Shown: piece after piece, positions 24,777 to 35,364 of the stretch
Position numbering within the stretch: position 1 is the stretch's first letter
How the letters are laid out: each line of letters begins with the position of its first letter
Source of the DNA: Candidatus Alistipes merdigallinarum
GTDB lineage: Bacteria > Bacteroidota > Bacteroidia > Bacteroidales > Rikenellaceae
Length of the DNA: 52,086 nt
Direction: 5' to 3'
NCBI GenBank assembly: GCA_019119305.1
Contig: DWXH01000034.1
Span: forward strand, 1-52,086
Position numbers and translations under genes: made by a program
The notes under the pieces: model-generated
What the model saw: the letters and a program-made list of their open reading frames with translations, nothing else
Told to the model about the DNA's origin: nothing
Database searches by the model: none

Positions 24777-27149
24777 ATGTTCATGGCGAATAGGTTCAAC
24801 GAGATCCGCAACTTGCTGTCACGCTGGAGTACTACTTGGGTTCTGCTCGGTCTTACTGCGGTCGCTATGGCCGCCGCTACGCTGATCGAAGCGCGAACCA
24901 ACTCCGAAACAGCCCGTTCGGTCATTTACCACGCATGGTGGTTCAATCTGCTGCTGTTGGCCTTGGCGCTCAACTTCATCGCACTTGCCCTTGAACGCAA
25001 ACTGTGGGCCCGCCGGCGATGGGGAACCTTGTTGCTGCATTACGGCTTCGTCACCATTTTAGCCGGTGCCTTCATTACTCATGTATGGGGATTCGAAGGA
25101 TATATGCACATCCGTGAGGGTCTGACTTCTGACCGGATGATGACCGCCGATCGCGAGGCCCGCACACTCCCTTTCTCCATCAAACTCAATCGGTTTACAA
25201 TAAGCCGCTACCATGGGTCGCACAGCCCCTCCTCGTATGAGAGCGACGTCACCATCCGATACAACGGGACCGAGCGGCAAACCAAAATCTACATGAACAA
25301 CATCGCACGGGTCGGCGGTTACCGACTCTACCAATCCTCGTTCGACCAAGACGAAAAAGGGACGGTCCTATCCGTAAATTATGATCCTGTGGGAACGGCC
25401 GTCACCTACATCGGCTATGCACTGCTGTTCGTCGGATTGATCGTGGCCGTCTCTCAAAAGAATTCGCGGCTGCGCACTCTTTACCAGCAATTAAAAAGGA
25501 GCAAGACCACACTGCTGACTGCTCTGTTGTTGGTTCTGTCAATCCCCGGTGTTCGTGGAGCGACCCCAAACGCACCGGATGTTTCACGTGAGGTAGCCGA
25601 TCGTTTCGGACATCTGCCCGTCCAATCGCCTGCCGGACGCATCGAACCGTTTGACAGCTATGCCTCCGAAATTTCCCGCAAACTGCACCGCAAAGACACC
25701 TACGAAGGGTTGAATGCCAATCAGGTTGTCCTCGGGACCCTGATCGATCCGATGCGGTGGAGCAAGGAACCTTTCATCTACATCGGTTCGACACCTCTTC
25801 CCGAAGAGCTGAATCTTCACGGGAAATACCTCTCGTACGAACAGATGTTCGACCCGACGGGCAGTTATAAACTTTATAATCTTGTAGAGGAAATCTACGC
25901 CAAGGCTCCGGGTAAACGGACCAAGCAGGAGCAGGCCGTACTTAAACTGGACGAAAAGGTCAATATCCTATACGGTTTGTTGGAATACGCCTCCCTTCCC
26001 CTGTTCCCGTTGCGCGACTCCGTGCATTGGAAGACTCCGATCGGTATCAGCATGCCGTCACAAGACTCTTCGAAGTGCGTCGCGCTCTTTTCCGCCTTTG
26101 TTCAAAATGTAATGGACCAAAAAGACTCTGCCGCCATTGAAGCAATTCACTCGATCTCAGCATACCAGCAGGAGCAAGCCCAATCGCATATCAATCCGAC
26201 CAAACTATCGGCCGAGGTGCTCTACAACCGGGCGGCCCCATTCGGATTTTCGTTCCGGGCTTATCTGATTTTAGGTGCCGTTCTGCTGTTTCTGGCTCTG
26301 CGGGAACTCTCCCGACCCAACCAAAAAGGGCTGCAACGGGCGATCCGTATCGTCTCGATCGGTATCTGCTGTATTTTTGCCATTCACACATTGGGATTGA
26401 TTCTGCGGGGATACATCAGCGGACATGCCCCCTGGTCGAACACCTACGAAACAATCGTTTACGTCGCATGGGCCACCGTCCTTTCCGGCCTTATCTTTAT
26501 CCGCAGATCGCCGTTGGCCCTGGCCCTGGCCTCCCTGTTGGGTGGAGTCGTGCTGTTTGTCGCCAATCTGAATTGGCTCGATCCGCAAATCACCCCATTG
26601 GTTCCGGTACTGAAGTCACCCTGGCTGATGATCCATGTTTCGGTCATCACGGCAAGTTACGGATTTTTCGGCATCTGTACGGCATGCGGTATCACCTCGC
26701 TCGTCGCAACGATTCGCGGACGCGATCTGACCGACTTACGCATCATCAACGAGATGTCCATGATCGTCGGTGTCGTACTGCTTACGCTCGGCATATTTTT
26801 CGGAGCCATCTGGGCCAACGAATCGTGGGGGCGCTACTGGGGTTGGGATCCCAAAGAGACTTGGGCCCTGATCACCTTGCTGGTCTATTCGTTGATCATT
26901 CATCTGAAATTTACACCGCGCTATCACAATAACCGGCTGCTTTTCGACGTTTTATCCGTAATTGGATTTTCCACCGTACTGATGACCTTCTTCGGGGTCA
27001 ATTACTACCTTTCGGGACTCCACTCTTACGGAACGAGCGAGGGTCTTCCGTCCGGAATACTGCTCGGCTCGATCGTTTGCGTCGTTGTATTGATCCTTTG
27101 GGCCTCGCGGCGTTACTATAAAGACAAAAACAGGAGAAAAATTTCGTGA
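24777..27149 (+). CDS. ccsA: Cytochrome c biogenesis fusion protein CcsB(ResB)-CcsA
   Basis: This 790-aa membrane protein combines the ResB/Ccs1 part and the CcsA haem-handling part of system II cytochrome c maturation. The N-terminal half has helices at about 20-40, 60-80 and 92-110, then a periplasmic ResB-like domain. A long soluble section (about 265-490) follows. The C-terminal half has about eight helices and the WWD-type haem motif WGRYWGWDPKETWA. It would export and attach haem to c-type apocytochromes. Start ATG 24777 (or 24783) is chosen because an upstream TTG lies inside the promoter box. The gene overlaps the following serine hydrolase by 4 nt. Confidence 0.93.
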   Translation: MFMANRFNEIRNLLSRWSTTWVLLGLTAVAMAAATLIEARTNSETARSVIYHAWWFNLLLLALALNFIALALERKLWARRRWGTLLLHYGFVTILAGAFITHVWGFEGYMHIREGLTSDRMMTADREARTLPFSIKLNRFTISRYHGSHSPSSYESDVTIRYNGTERQTKIYMNNIARVGGYRLYQSSFDQDEKGTVLSVNYDPVGTAVTYIGYALLFVGLIVAVSQKNSRLRTLYQQLKRSKTTLLTALLLVLSIPGVRGATPNAPDVSREVADRFGHLPVQSPAGRIEPFDSYASEISRKLHRKDTYEGLNANQVVLGTLIDPMRWSKEPFIYIGSTPLPEELNLHGKYLSYEQMFDPTGSYKLYNLVEEIYAKAPGKRTKQEQAVLKLDEKVNILYGLLEYASLPLFPLRDSVHWKTPIGISMPSQDSSKCVALFSAFVQNVMDQKDSAAIEAIHSISAYQQEQAQSHINPTKLSAEVLYNRAAPFGFSFRAYLILGAVLLFLALRELSRPNQKGLQRAIRIVSIGICCIFAIHTLGLILRGYISGHAPWSNTYETIVYVAWATVLSGLIFIRRSPLALALASLLGGVVLFVANLNWLDPQITPLVPVLKSPWLMIHVSVITASYGFFGICTACGITSLVATIRGRDLTDLRIINEMSMIVGVVLLTLGIFFGAIWANESWGRYWGWDPKETWALITLLVYSLIIHLKFTPRYHNNRLLFDVLSVIGFSTVLMTFFGVNYYLSGLHSYGTSEGLPSGILLGSIVCVVVLILWASRRYYKDKNRRKIS

Positions 27150-28516
27150 GAATAAGATACCTATATACTTTTCTGTGTCTGCTTCTGATTATTTTCACAC
27201 TGAACAGAAGTTGCCATGAGGGTACCCGAAGTGTCTACAATCCTATCCCGCAAATTACGCTACCCGAAGGAATCAACCACCTGTTCGACAACTCCGTATC
27301 GGAATTAAAAGAGATGACCGCATTTGATCGGACCGTCGAACGGTTTCTGAAACAGTGGGAGATCACGGGCGCCTCGATCGCCATCATGAAAGACGGCAAA
27401 CTGCTATACTGTAAAGGATTCGGTTGGGCCGACAAGAAACAGAACGTTCCTACGGAGGTCAAACATATTTTTCGCATCGCCTCTATCTCCAAATTGATTA
27501 CAGCCACGGGCATCATGAAACTTTATGAATCGGGGAAGCTCTCTTTGGACGACAAGGTTTTCGGCGAAAACGGCATTTTGTGCGATTCCATGTTCTCGAA
27601 TATCAAAGATGCAAGGATCAGACAGATTACCGTAGAACATCTGTTGCGACATCAGGGAGGTTATTCGACTCGGGCCGGCGATCCGCTTTTCAATGAGGTA
27701 AGCGTGGCGCAACAATTAGGCATCCAGCCACCGGTCCGTTTCGACGATATGGTACGTTATGCAGCCGAAACCCGTTTGCGCTATCGGCCGGGAGACGGTA
27801 ATATGTACTCCAATTTGGGATACGTCGTACTGAGCAAGGTGATCGAAAAGGTGAGCGGCATGCCCTACGAGACATTCATCCAAGACAGTATTTTACATCC
27901 TATAGGGTGTATGGATATGCATATCGGCTATTCGTTCTACGAAAAGCGTTATCCGAATGAGGTACGCTATTACGAACCCGAAGACACGGAGCCAGTCGAA
28001 CTGTTCGACGGCAGCGGTCAGTTGGTGCCGCGTTGTTACGGAGGGTGCGATCTTCAGGTATTGAGCGGGGCAGGCGGCTGGATCGCCTCTCCGACCGAAT
28101 TGATGAAATTCATTACAGCCATCGATCCGGAAGATTCAAAGCCCGATATTCTGCAGGCAAAAACCATCGCCTATATGACGGAAACAGACAAAGCCCGTTA
28201 TCCGATCGGATGGATGCAGACGACCGAAAGCAACGACTGGTCGCGCACCGGATCGTTATCGGGATCGAGCGCCATGCTCAAACGGCAACACGACGGATTC
28301 ACATGGGTATTCATTACCAATACCAGTTCTTGGTCGGGCTCACGTTTCCCGTCCAAAATATCCGCTATGATGAAACAAGCGTTGGCAAAGGTAAAGAAGT
28401 GGCCCGACCGCGACTTGTTCGAAACCGCTCCTGCCATAAATACGAGTTTCGACCTGTACGAGCCTGCCGTTCCGTACGACTTCTCCCAATCGTCAGAGTC
28501 CATGCTTATTAATTAG
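27146..28516 (+). CDS. Serine hydrolase of the beta-lactamase (class C/PBP-like) family
   Basis: The 456-aa product starts at GTG 27146, overlapping the TGA of ccsA (GTGA), so translation is probably coupled. It has a hydrophobic signal (about 5-19) with a possible lipobox ending at C23. The nucleophile motif is S113-I-S-K116, the second motif is YSN (MYSNLGYV), and the third reads RTGS in place of HTG or KTG. These fit the beta-lactamase/D-alanyl-carboxypeptidase superfamily (COG1680 type), which includes esterases and peptidases. The substrate cannot be inferred. Linkage to cytochrome c assembly may be only transcriptional. Confidence 0.88.
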   Translation: MRIRYLYTFLCLLLIIFTLNRSCHEGTRSVYNPIPQITLPEGINHLFDNSVSELKEMTAFDRTVERFLKQWEITGASIAIMKDGKLLYCKGFGWADKKQNVPTEVKHIFRIASISKLITATGIMKLYESGKLSLDDKVFGENGILCDSMFSNIKDARIRQITVEHLLRHQGGYSTRAGDPLFNEVSVAQQLGIQPPVRFDDMVRYAAETRLRYRPGDGNMYSNLGYVVLSKVIEKVSGMPYETFIQDSILHPIGCMDMHIGYSFYEKRYPNEVRYYEPEDTEPVELFDGSGQLVPRCYGGCDLQVLSGAGGWIASPTELMKFITAIDPEDSKPDILQAKTIAYMTETDKARYPIGWMQTTESNDWSRTGSLSGSSAMLKRQHDGFTWVFITNTSSWSGSRFPSKISAMMKQALAKVKKWPDRDLFETAPAINTSFDLYEPAVPYDFSQSSESMLIN

Positions 28517-28727
28517 CGACAGCCGGGTAAGGGTTATTTTTCACACATGACATGCCCTCGTTTTGACCTGTTTACATCCGTAAAAAATCCACAGTTTTAT
28601 TCACATGTTTGAGAATCTCCTCACAAAAATCAGATAAATAACAAAGTGAAATAATTAAGCTAAATTATTTACAAACAATAATTTAATAATAAACGCAAGG
28701 CTATATACCTAAATAATCGAATAAAGT

Positions 28728-28766
28728 AAAAGGCGGGGAACCATCGATGTCTGTTCCCCGCCTTTT
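28728..28766. terminator. Bidirectional terminator between serine hydrolase and ackA
   Basis: GGCGGGGAAC (28732-28741) pairs perfectly with GTTCCCCGCC (28753-28762), with A's on the left and T's on the right. It serves the convergent serine hydrolase and ackA genes. The preceding 200 nt (28517-28727) are AT-rich with nothing recognisable. Confidence 0.9.
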
Positions 28767-28785
28767 TATACAATTCAGAGATACC

Positions 28786-30003
28786 CTACTTAACAGATGG
28801 ACCCGTTAACCGGAAAGTATCCGATGCGATTACCAACTCTTCATTCGTCGCCACAACAGCAACCTTCACCCGAGAATCAGGCAACGAAAGCAAGGCATTT
28901 TCGCCATGTATGTTTTCGTTCAGTTCTGCATTGAAACGCACGCCCATAAATTCAAGATTTTCGGCAACCAATCGGCGCGTCAATGTATCGTTTTCACCGA
29001 TACCGCCCGTAAAGACGATCATATCAAGCCCACCCATCAAGGCAGCGTAAGACCCAATGAACTTCTTGATTCTGGCGGCAAACATCTCAATGGCCAGTTG
29101 GGCTCTTTCGTTACCACTCTGCGCAGCAGCCCGGATATCCCGCATGTCGGAAGAGACACCGGTAACTCCAAGCATTCCGGACTCCTTGTTGATCAATACG
29201 CTCAACCTATTCAGGTTTAACCCCTCCTTTTCAGCAATATAAATCAACGCCCCGGGGTCCGTGTTGCCGCAACGGGTTCCCATGATCAGTCCGTCTACCG
29301 GAGTGAATCCCATCGAGGTATCGTACGACTCGCCATTCAGAATGGCCGTAACAGATGCACCGCTACCGACATGGCAGGTCACGATCTTTGAATGTTTCAA
29401 ATCAACGTCGAAAAGCTCACAAGCCTTTTCGGCCACATATCGGTGGCTCGTCCCGTGAAAACCGTAACGACGGACTTTATAGTCTTCATAATATTTATAC
29501 GGAAGGGCATACATGAAACTTTTCGGCGGCATCGTCTGATGGAACGACGTATCGAATACAGCCACTTGCGGAGTTTCGGGCAGAACGTGCTCAATGGCCA
29601 GAATTCCCTTTAAGTTGGCCGGATTGTGCAACGGAGCCAAATCGAAGCAAGCTTCGATCTTCTGCTTCACCTCTTTATTTATGAGCGCACTCTGTTTGAA
29701 ATATTCACCTCCATGAACAACGCGGTGCCCTACAGCAGCGATCTCGGTAATGTTTTCCAGAACGCCGTGTTCCGAATCGACCAATGCATCGAGAATCAGA
29801 TTGATTCCGCAGGTGTGATCAGGAATCCCTCTAACCACTTCATAAACCGGCTTCCCCACGGGTTTATGGGTCAAAATCGCATCGGACAAACCGATCCGTT
29901 CAATAATTCCTTTCCCCAACAAGGTATATTCCGTCAGGCTTTTCATATCGATCACCTGATACTTGATCGACGAACTGCCACAATTTAAAACAAGAATCTT
30001 CAT
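28786..30003 (-). CDS. ackA: Acetate kinase
   Basis: The enzyme makes acetate and ATP from acetyl phosphate. The 405-aa product has LVLNCGSSSIKYQ (about 4-16), GHRVVHGGEYF (about 89-99), FDTSFHQTMPP, FHGTSHRYV (catalytic region) and the ATP-binding CHVGSGASV and MGTRCGNTDPG loops. All are intact. It lies 23 nt downstream of pta and completes the overflow pathway from acetyl-CoA to acetate. Confidence 0.97.
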   Translation of the reverse strand: MKILVLNCGSSSIKYQVIDMKSLTEYTLLGKGIIERIGLSDAILTHKPVGKPVYEVVRGIPDHTCGINLILDALVDSEHGVLENITEIAAVGHRVVHGGEYFKQSALINKEVKQKIEACFDLAPLHNPANLKGILAIEHVLPETPQVAVFDTSFHQTMPPKSFMYALPYKYYEDYKVRRYGFHGTSHRYVAEKACELFDVDLKHSKIVTCHVGSGASVTAILNGESYDTSMGFTPVDGLIMGTRCGNTDPGALIYIAEKEGLNLNRLSVLINKESGMLGVTGVSSDMRDIRAAAQSGNERAQLAIEMFAARIKKFIGSYAALMGGLDMIVFTGGIGENDTLTRRLVAENLEFMGVRFNAELNENIHGENALLSLPDSRVKVAVVATNEELVIASDTFRLTGPSVK

Positions 30004-30026
30004 GAGTTATTTCGGTATTTAAGTTT

Positions 30027-31031
30027 TTATTTCATTCCGCCTGCCTGACACGCCGTAATCGCCGTTAGACTGACGATATCCTCTACCGAACAACCTCTCG
30101 ACAGGTCGTTGATCGGCGCAGCCATACCCTGAAGGATCGGACCGAGCGCTTCACCATGGGCCATCCGCTGAACTAATTTATAAGCGATATTTCCGGCTTC
30201 AAGGGTAGGGAAGACCAAAACATTGGCTTTACCGGCAATTTTACTTCCGGGAGCTTTTTTCGCACCGATTCCGGGGATAATTGCCGCATCAGCCTGCAAC
30301 TCTCCGTCGATCATGAGCGAAGGATCCATCTCGCGAGCCAACTCGGTAGCACGCACTACCTTGTCGACCATTTCGTGTTTTGCAGAACCTTTGGTCGAGA
30401 AACTCAACATGGCAACGCGCGGTTCGAAACCTGCGAGCACACGAGCCGTACGCCCGGTCATCACGGCAATCTGCGCCAACTCTTCAGCCGTCGGGTTAGG
30501 CAATACGGCACAGTCGGCAAAGACCATGATACCGCCTTCACCGAACATCGTATCAGGAAGCAACATAATGAAGGCTCCGGAAACGACACTGATACCCGGC
30601 ATCGTTTTTACATATTGGAAAGCCGGACGCAAAACGTCACCCGTCGCATTGTTCGCACCAGCCACCTCTCCGTCGGCATCGCCGGCTTTCACCATTACGG
30701 CACCCAAATAGAGCGGATCGAGCAGCTGTTTCTCTGCCTGTTCGGGGGTCAACCCTTTCGACGCCCGGATCTTGAGCATCATATCCATATACCGATCTTT
30801 ATCGGGATTGTTTTTCGGATCGACAATTTTGAGACCGTCGATATTTTTGAGCCCATACTCCTTTGCCTGGCGATGGATTTGGTCGGGGTCACCGATCAAA
30901 ATCAGGTTTGCAAAGCCCTCTTCGATAATTTTATCGGCAGCTTTCACATTGCGCTCTTCGAACGCTTCCGGCAACACGATCGTTTTGATATCGCTTTTCG
31001 CCTTTTGTTTGATTTTTTCTACAAATTCCAT
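30027..31031 (-). CDS. pta: Phosphate acetyltransferase
   Basis: Pta converts acetyl-CoA and phosphate to acetyl phosphate. At 334 aa it is the short, single-domain form without the N-terminal regulatory domains of E. coli Pta. Visible signatures include [31 protein letters not shown] (about 111-126), [16 protein letters not shown] and [10 protein letters not shown]. Directly followed by ackA, and preceded at 11 nt by crcB on the same strand. Confidence 0.97.
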   Translation of the reverse strand: MEFVEKIKQKAKSDIKTIVLPEAFEERNVKAADKIIEEGFANLILIGDPDQIHRQAKEYGLKNIDGLKIVDPKNNPDKDRYMDMMLKIRASKGLTPEQAEKQLLDPLYLGAVMVKAGDADGEVAGANNATGDVLRPAFQYVKTMPGISVVSGAFIMLLPDTMFGEGGIMVFADCAVLPNPTAEELAQIAVMTGRTARVLAGFEPRVAMLSFSTKGSAKHEMVDKVVRATELAREMDPSLMIDGELQADAAIIPGIGAKKAPGSKIAGKANVLVFPTLEAGNIAYKLVQRMAHGEALGPILQGMAAPINDLSRGCSVEDIVSLTAITACQAGGMK

Positions 31032-31042
31032 AATGATTGATA

Positions 31043-31417
31043 TTATTTGAAATCATTCCATTTCATACCAAAATAAAACCCGGCGATCACAGCAGCAATC
31101 GACAACAACAGACTGGCCGCAATGTAGGTAATTCCCATACTCCAGTTACCCGAACGGAACAGCCCGACACACTCCAACGAGAATGTGGAAAAGGTCGTGA
31201 ACCCTCCGCAAAACCCGGTCACAGCGAGCAGATACCACCCCCCGTTCGTTCCGGCCGAAACCAGCCCTCCGATCAACAACGACCCAATCACATTGACCGT
31301 CAGCGTTGCAAACGGGAAACCGCTGACTGCAACGCAGGATACCATCGTTTTGGACACCAAATACCTCAAAATACTTCCGGCGAACCCTCCGGCTCCGACA
31401 ATCAGTATTTCTTTCAT
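31043..31417 (-). CDS. crcB: Fluoride exporter CrcB/Fluc
   Basis: A 124-aa four-helix membrane protein that works as a dual-topology dimeric fluoride channel. Signatures are [13 protein letters not shown] (about 9-21), the GTLTVN-equivalent [15 protein letters not shown] (about 36-50) and [13 protein letters not shown] (about 67-79). The start is placed at ATG 31417, since an upstream ATG at 31438 would overlap the promoter box at 31440-31447. Acetate kinase and phosphotransfer enzymes are fluoride-sensitive, but the linkage with pta-ackA may be incidental. I see no fluoride riboswitch upstream. Confidence 0.92.
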   Translation of the reverse strand: MKEILIVGAGGFAGSILRYLVSKTMVSCVAVSGFPFATLTVNVIGSLLIGGLVSAGTNGGWYLLAVTGFCGGFTTFSTFSLECVGLFRSGNWSMGITYIAASLLLSIAAVIAGFYFGMKWNDFK

Positions 31418-31439
31418 TACGACATCGCTTTTGATCATA

Positions 31440-31447
31440 CAAAGGTA
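31440..31447 (-). promoter_or_regulatory. Promoter -7 box for crcB-pta-ackA
   Basis: On the minus strand TACCTTTG matches TAnnTTTG, 23 nt upstream of the crcB ATG at 31417. Confidence 0.6.
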
Positions 31448-31636
31448 GTTATTTGCAAACGAATTGGAAATAAGTTTTCTGCTATTTTTCCTGATTTTAA
31501 TATTCTGTCATCCCAAAGGCCAAACGAGTTGCGAATCGAGTTCTCTTTTTTATCTCATAATTCTTGGTAAAAAAATCAAAAGACCGAATATGAGAACTTT
31601 TTACCGCTATTGGCGAGGAATTTTAGAAAAAACATA

Positions 31637-31644
31637 TACTTTTG
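31637..31644 (+). promoter_or_regulatory. Promoter -7 box for the DUF349 gene
   Basis: TACTTTTG fits TAnnTTTG, 41 nt upstream of ATG 31686. Confidence 0.55.
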
Positions 31645-31685
31645 TATCTTAAAGTTAGATCGTAAATTTATAAAGAAGTTGAACG

Positions 31686-33695
31686 ATGACTACTGAAAAC
31701 AAAGAACTTTCTGTTCCTGAGGAACAAGTCAATGCGACCGGCATTGAAGATACGATGCATGCTTCTACGGTTCCCACCACAGAGGAATCCAAGAACGAAT
31801 CGCCGACTATCGAATCGGCTACAAATGAACAAAAACAACCCGCAGTGACTACGACTGTTGTGGATTTTTCAGACGAAGAAGCCGAATTGGCCGCCAACTC
31901 TCCCGAATTCGATTTGGAAGGAAATGAGGAAGAGGAAGAGAGCTCTCTCAAAGAGCAAGAAGAATCGAATACGATCGATTATTCGGGGAAAACGAACGAT
32001 CAATTGCTGGCTTTGTTCAGTGAATTGCTCCACACGCGTCCGGTTCAAACCATTCGCAAAAACGTAGATGCAATAAAGATTGCATTTTACAAAAATTACC
32101 GTGGCGAAGTCGATTCACTACGTAAAAAATTCATAGAAGAGGGAGGTAATCTCGAAGATTTTACCGCTCCTGCCAACGACGATGAACAGAGATTCAAAAC
32201 GCTGTTCGCCGAATACCGCCAAAAACGGAACGAATATCTCGCTCAGATCGAGACCGAAAAAGAGGAGAACTATCAGAAAAAGCTGCAGATCATAGAGGAA
32301 CTCAAAGAATTGATCAACAGCAACGAAACACTGAATCATACCTTCACCGCATTCCGTGACCTCCAACAGCGTTGGAAAGAGATCGGATTGGTTCCCCAGT
32401 CGGTCGTAAAAGATTTATGGGAGACGTATAACCTCCATGTGGAGAACTTTTATAACTTTATAAAGATCAACAAGGAGCTTCGCGATCTCGATCTGAAAAA
32501 GAATTACGAAGCCAAGATACAGCTGTGCGAGGAGGCCGAAGCACTCGTCCTGGAACCGTCGGTTATCACCGCATTCCACCGGTTACAAAAACTGCACGAA
32601 CAGTGGAGAGAGATCGGTCCAGTGGCCAATGAATATAAAGACCAGTTGTGGGATCGATTCAAAGAGGCCAGCTCCAAAATAAACAAACGCCATCAGGAAT
32701 ATTTCGACACCCTGAAAGAGGAACAGAAGAAAAACCTCGATCTGAAAACCGAATTGTGCGTTAAGGCAGAAGAGCTGGTAGCTGCCCCTCCTGTTTCGAG
32801 AAAGGAGTGGAACAAAGCCTCCGAACAGTTGATCGAGATTCAGAAAATATGGAAAACTATCGGATTCGCTCCGAAAAAAGATAATACAAAGATTTACGAA
32901 CGGTTCCGTAACGCATGCGATCGGTTTTTCGAGAACAAGCGGAATTTCTATCTGCAGATCAAGGCAGAGATGGAAACCAATCTGCAGTTGAAAAACGAAA
33001 TTTGTGCATTGGCCGAATCCATGCAGGAGAGCGAGGAGTGGAAAAAGACCACCGACGAACTGATCGCCTTGCAGAAAAGATGGAAAGAGATCGGTCCGGT
33101 GGCCAGACGTCACTCCGATGCGGTGTGGAAACGGTTCCGTGCCGCATGTGACCACTTTTTCGAACGCAAGGCCGCACATTTCTCGACAATCGATACGCAA
33201 TACGAAGATAACCTCAAACAGAAACAGGCTCTGCTCGAGGAGTTGAAAGCCTTTGTCGAACAGGGGGATATAACGAACGATGGATTCGAGACGCTCAAGG
33301 AGATGCAACGTCGCTGGGCCGAAATCGGTTTCGTTCCGATCAAGCAGAAAGATGCCATTCAGTCCGAATACAGAAAAATCATCGATGCTGCATTCTCTAA
33401 ATTAAGGGGGAACGAAAAAGAACGCCATTTGGAGCGATTCAAAGGCAAACTCCAATCGCTTACCTCGGAAGGCAACAACGATCGCCGTATACGTCACGAA
33501 AGGGAACGGCTTTATAACAAGATGAAACAGCTCGAAGCCGACATCGCACTTTTGGAAAACAACATCGGATTCTTCTCCAAAAGCAAGAATGCGGAATCCA
33601 TGATCCGCGACGTAAACGAAAAGATCGCCAAGGCAAAACAGGAGATGGAGACAATTATCGAAAAAATCAATTTGATAGATAAGCAGGGAGAGTAA
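31686..33695 (+). CDS. DUF349-repeat coiled-coil protein (669 aa)
   Basis: The first 100 residues are low complexity and strongly acidic (EEEEESS). The rest consists of five helical DUF349 repeats of about 75-100 residues, each centred on a W-K/R-x-I-G motif: [32 protein letters not shown] and QRRWAEIG. Each repeat ends near a basic-aromatic segment such as [15 protein letters not shown]-terminal coiled coil follows (about 590-665). It is cytosolic with no signal peptide. Proteins of this type are widespread in Bacteroidota; no biochemical function is certain. It lies 4 nt before pyrG and may be co-transcribed with it. Confidence 0.9.
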   Translation: MTTENKELSVPEEQVNATGIEDTMHASTVPTTEESKNESPTIESATNEQKQPAVTTTVVDFSDEEAELAANSPEFDLEGNEEEEESSLKEQEESNTIDYSGKTNDQLLALFSELLHTRPVQTIRKNVDAIKIAFYKNYRGEVDSLRKKFIEEGGNLEDFTAPANDDEQRFKTLFAEYRQKRNEYLAQIETEKEENYQKKLQIIEELKELINSNETLNHTFTAFRDLQQRWKEIGLVPQSVVKDLWETYNLHVENFYNFIKINKELRDLDLKKNYEAKIQLCEEAEALVLEPSVITAFHRLQKLHEQWREIGPVANEYKDQLWDRFKEASSKINKRHQEYFDTLKEEQKKNLDLKTELCVKAEELVAAPPVSRKEWNKASEQLIEIQKIWKTIGFAPKKDNTKIYERFRNACDRFFENKRNFYLQIKAEMETNLQLKNEICALAESMQESEEWKKTTDELIALQKRWKEIGPVARRHSDAVWKRFRAACDHFFERKAAHFSTIDTQYEDNLKQKQALLEELKAFVEQGDITNDGFETLKEMQRRWAEIGFVPIKQKDAIQSEYRKIIDAAFSKLRGNEKERHLERFKGKLQSLTSEGNNDRRIRHERERLYNKMKQLEADIALLENNIGFFSKSKNAESMIRDVNEKIAKAKQEMETIIEKINLIDKQGE

Positions 33696-33699
33696 AACT

Positions 33700-35343
33700 A
33701 TGGCTGCAAGCAATACGAACAAAACGAAATTTATTTTTGTCACCGGAGGCGTAGCTTCTTCATTAGGAAAAGGGATTATTTCAGCTTCACTGGCCAGATT
33801 GCTTTTGGCTCGGGGATATAAAGTCACCATACAGAAATTGGATCCGTACATTAATGTCGATCCGGGAACTCTGAATCCATACGAACACGGAGAGTGCTAT
33901 GTAACCGAAGACGGAGCTGAAACAGACCTTGATTTAGGCCATTACGAGCGATTTACAAACATACAGACCTCGCAAGCAAATAACGTCACAACCGGACGTA
34001 TCTATCAAAGTGTCATCAACAAAGAGCGTCGCGGAGAATTTTTGGGAAAGACCGTTCAGGTCATTCCGCATATTACGGATGAGATCAAACGTCGGATCAA
34101 ACTGTTGAGTGCAAAAAAGATGTACGACATCATCATCACCGAAATCGGTGGTACGGTGGGCGACATCGAATCGCTGCCTTATATTGAGGCGGTGCGCCAG
34201 TTACGATACGAACTCGGACCGTCGAACTCATTGATCATACACTTGACGCTGATTCCGTACCTGGCCGCGTCCGGCGAGCTGAAAACCAAACCGACGCAAC
34301 ACTCAGTCAAACAGTTGCTCGAAAACGGATTACAACCGGACGTTTTGGTGCTCCGTACCGAAAAACATCTGACCAACGAAATCCGTCGTAAAGTGGCGCT
34401 TTTCTGTAATGTGGATGTCAATGCGGTGATCGAATCGATCGACGCCCCGACAATCTACGAAGTACCGCTGTTGATGCTGCACCAAAAACTGGACACCGTC
34501 GTGCTCAATAAACTGCAACTGCCCAGCGACGGCGAACCCGACCTGAAGGCGTGGATCGAATTCGTCGAAAAGGTCAAACATCCGCAAAAGAAGGTCAACA
34601 TCGCGTTGGTGGGTAAGTATACGGAATTGCCCGACACATACAAGTCGATCGTCGAGTCATTCATACACGCAGGAGCAGCCAACCATACGAAGGTAAAACT
34701 GCAATACGTCAACTCCGAAAAACTTACGCCCGAAAACATCGCCAACCAACTGAAAGGCATGTGTGGCATTTTGATTGCACCGGGTTTCGGACATCGGGGA
34801 GTCGAAGGCAAGATAATGGCCGTTGAATATGCGAGAGTCAACAAGATTCCGTTCTTCGGTATTTGTCTGGGTATGCAGTGCTGCGTCATCGAATTTGCCC
34901 GTCACGTCTTGCACTACGAAGACGCCAATTCGACCGAAATGGGTAGCACGACCCATCCGGTCATCGACTTGATGGAGGAACAGAAAGGTATTACGGAAAA
35001 GGGAGGTACCATGCGTCTGGGTGGATATCCGTGTACCCTGCAAAAGGGGAGTAAAGCATATGCCGCATACGGAAAACGGGAGATCGTGGAACGTCACCGC
35101 CACCGGTACGAACTGAACAACGACTATCTTGAGGAGTTTACGCGTGCCGGACTGAAACCCGTCGGAATCAATCCCGAAACCAATTTGGTAGAGGTCGTAG
35201 AACTGGAGGGACATCCGTGGTTCATCGGAGTGCAATACCATCCGGAGTACAAAAGTACGGCTCTGCATCCGCATCCGCTGTTCGTATCGTTCGTGAAAGC
35301 TGCTGAGGCATATTGCGAGCAGCACAGTACAAATAACAAATAA
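33700..35343 (+). CDS. pyrG: CTP synthase
   Basis: PyrG aminates UTP to CTP using glutamine. The 547-aa protein has the synthase domain ([14 protein letters not shown], about 13-26; [20 protein letters not shown]) and a C-terminal class I glutaminase. The nucleophile Cys is in [10 protein letters not shown], and the His/Glu pair is in VQYHPEYKS. Everything needed is present. It sits between the DUF349 gene (4-nt gap) and yidC (21-nt gap). Confidence 0.98.
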   Translation: MAASNTNKTKFIFVTGGVASSLGKGIISASLARLLLARGYKVTIQKLDPYINVDPGTLNPYEHGECYVTEDGAETDLDLGHYERFTNIQTSQANNVTTGRIYQSVINKERRGEFLGKTVQVIPHITDEIKRRIKLLSAKKMYDIIITEIGGTVGDIESLPYIEAVRQLRYELGPSNSLIIHLTLIPYLAASGELKTKPTQHSVKQLLENGLQPDVLVLRTEKHLTNEIRRKVALFCNVDVNAVIESIDAPTIYEVPLLMLHQKLDTVVLNKLQLPSDGEPDLKAWIEFVEKVKHPQKKVNIALVGKYTELPDTYKSIVESFIHAGAANHTKVKLQYVNSEKLTPENIANQLKGMCGILIAPGFGHRGVEGKIMAVEYARVNKIPFFGICLGMQCCVIEFARHVLHYEDANSTEMGSTTHPVIDLMEEQKGITEKGGTMRLGGYPCTLQKGSKAYAAYGKREIVERHRHRYELNNDYLEEFTRAGLKPVGINPETNLVEVVELEGHPWFIGVQYHPEYKSTALHPHPLFVSFVKAAEAYCEQHSTNNK

Positions 35344-35364
35344 TCACAGAGAAGCTGAATACAA

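Noticed and set aside
31418-31520. Fluoride riboswitch upstream of crcB
   Set aside because: The leader between the promoter box and ATG is too short, and no crcB-motif pseudoknot elements are visible.
31464-31652. Short rightward frame with a hydrophobic start
   Set aside because: It overlaps the promoter and leader of the DUF349 gene, has no start signal and resembles no family.
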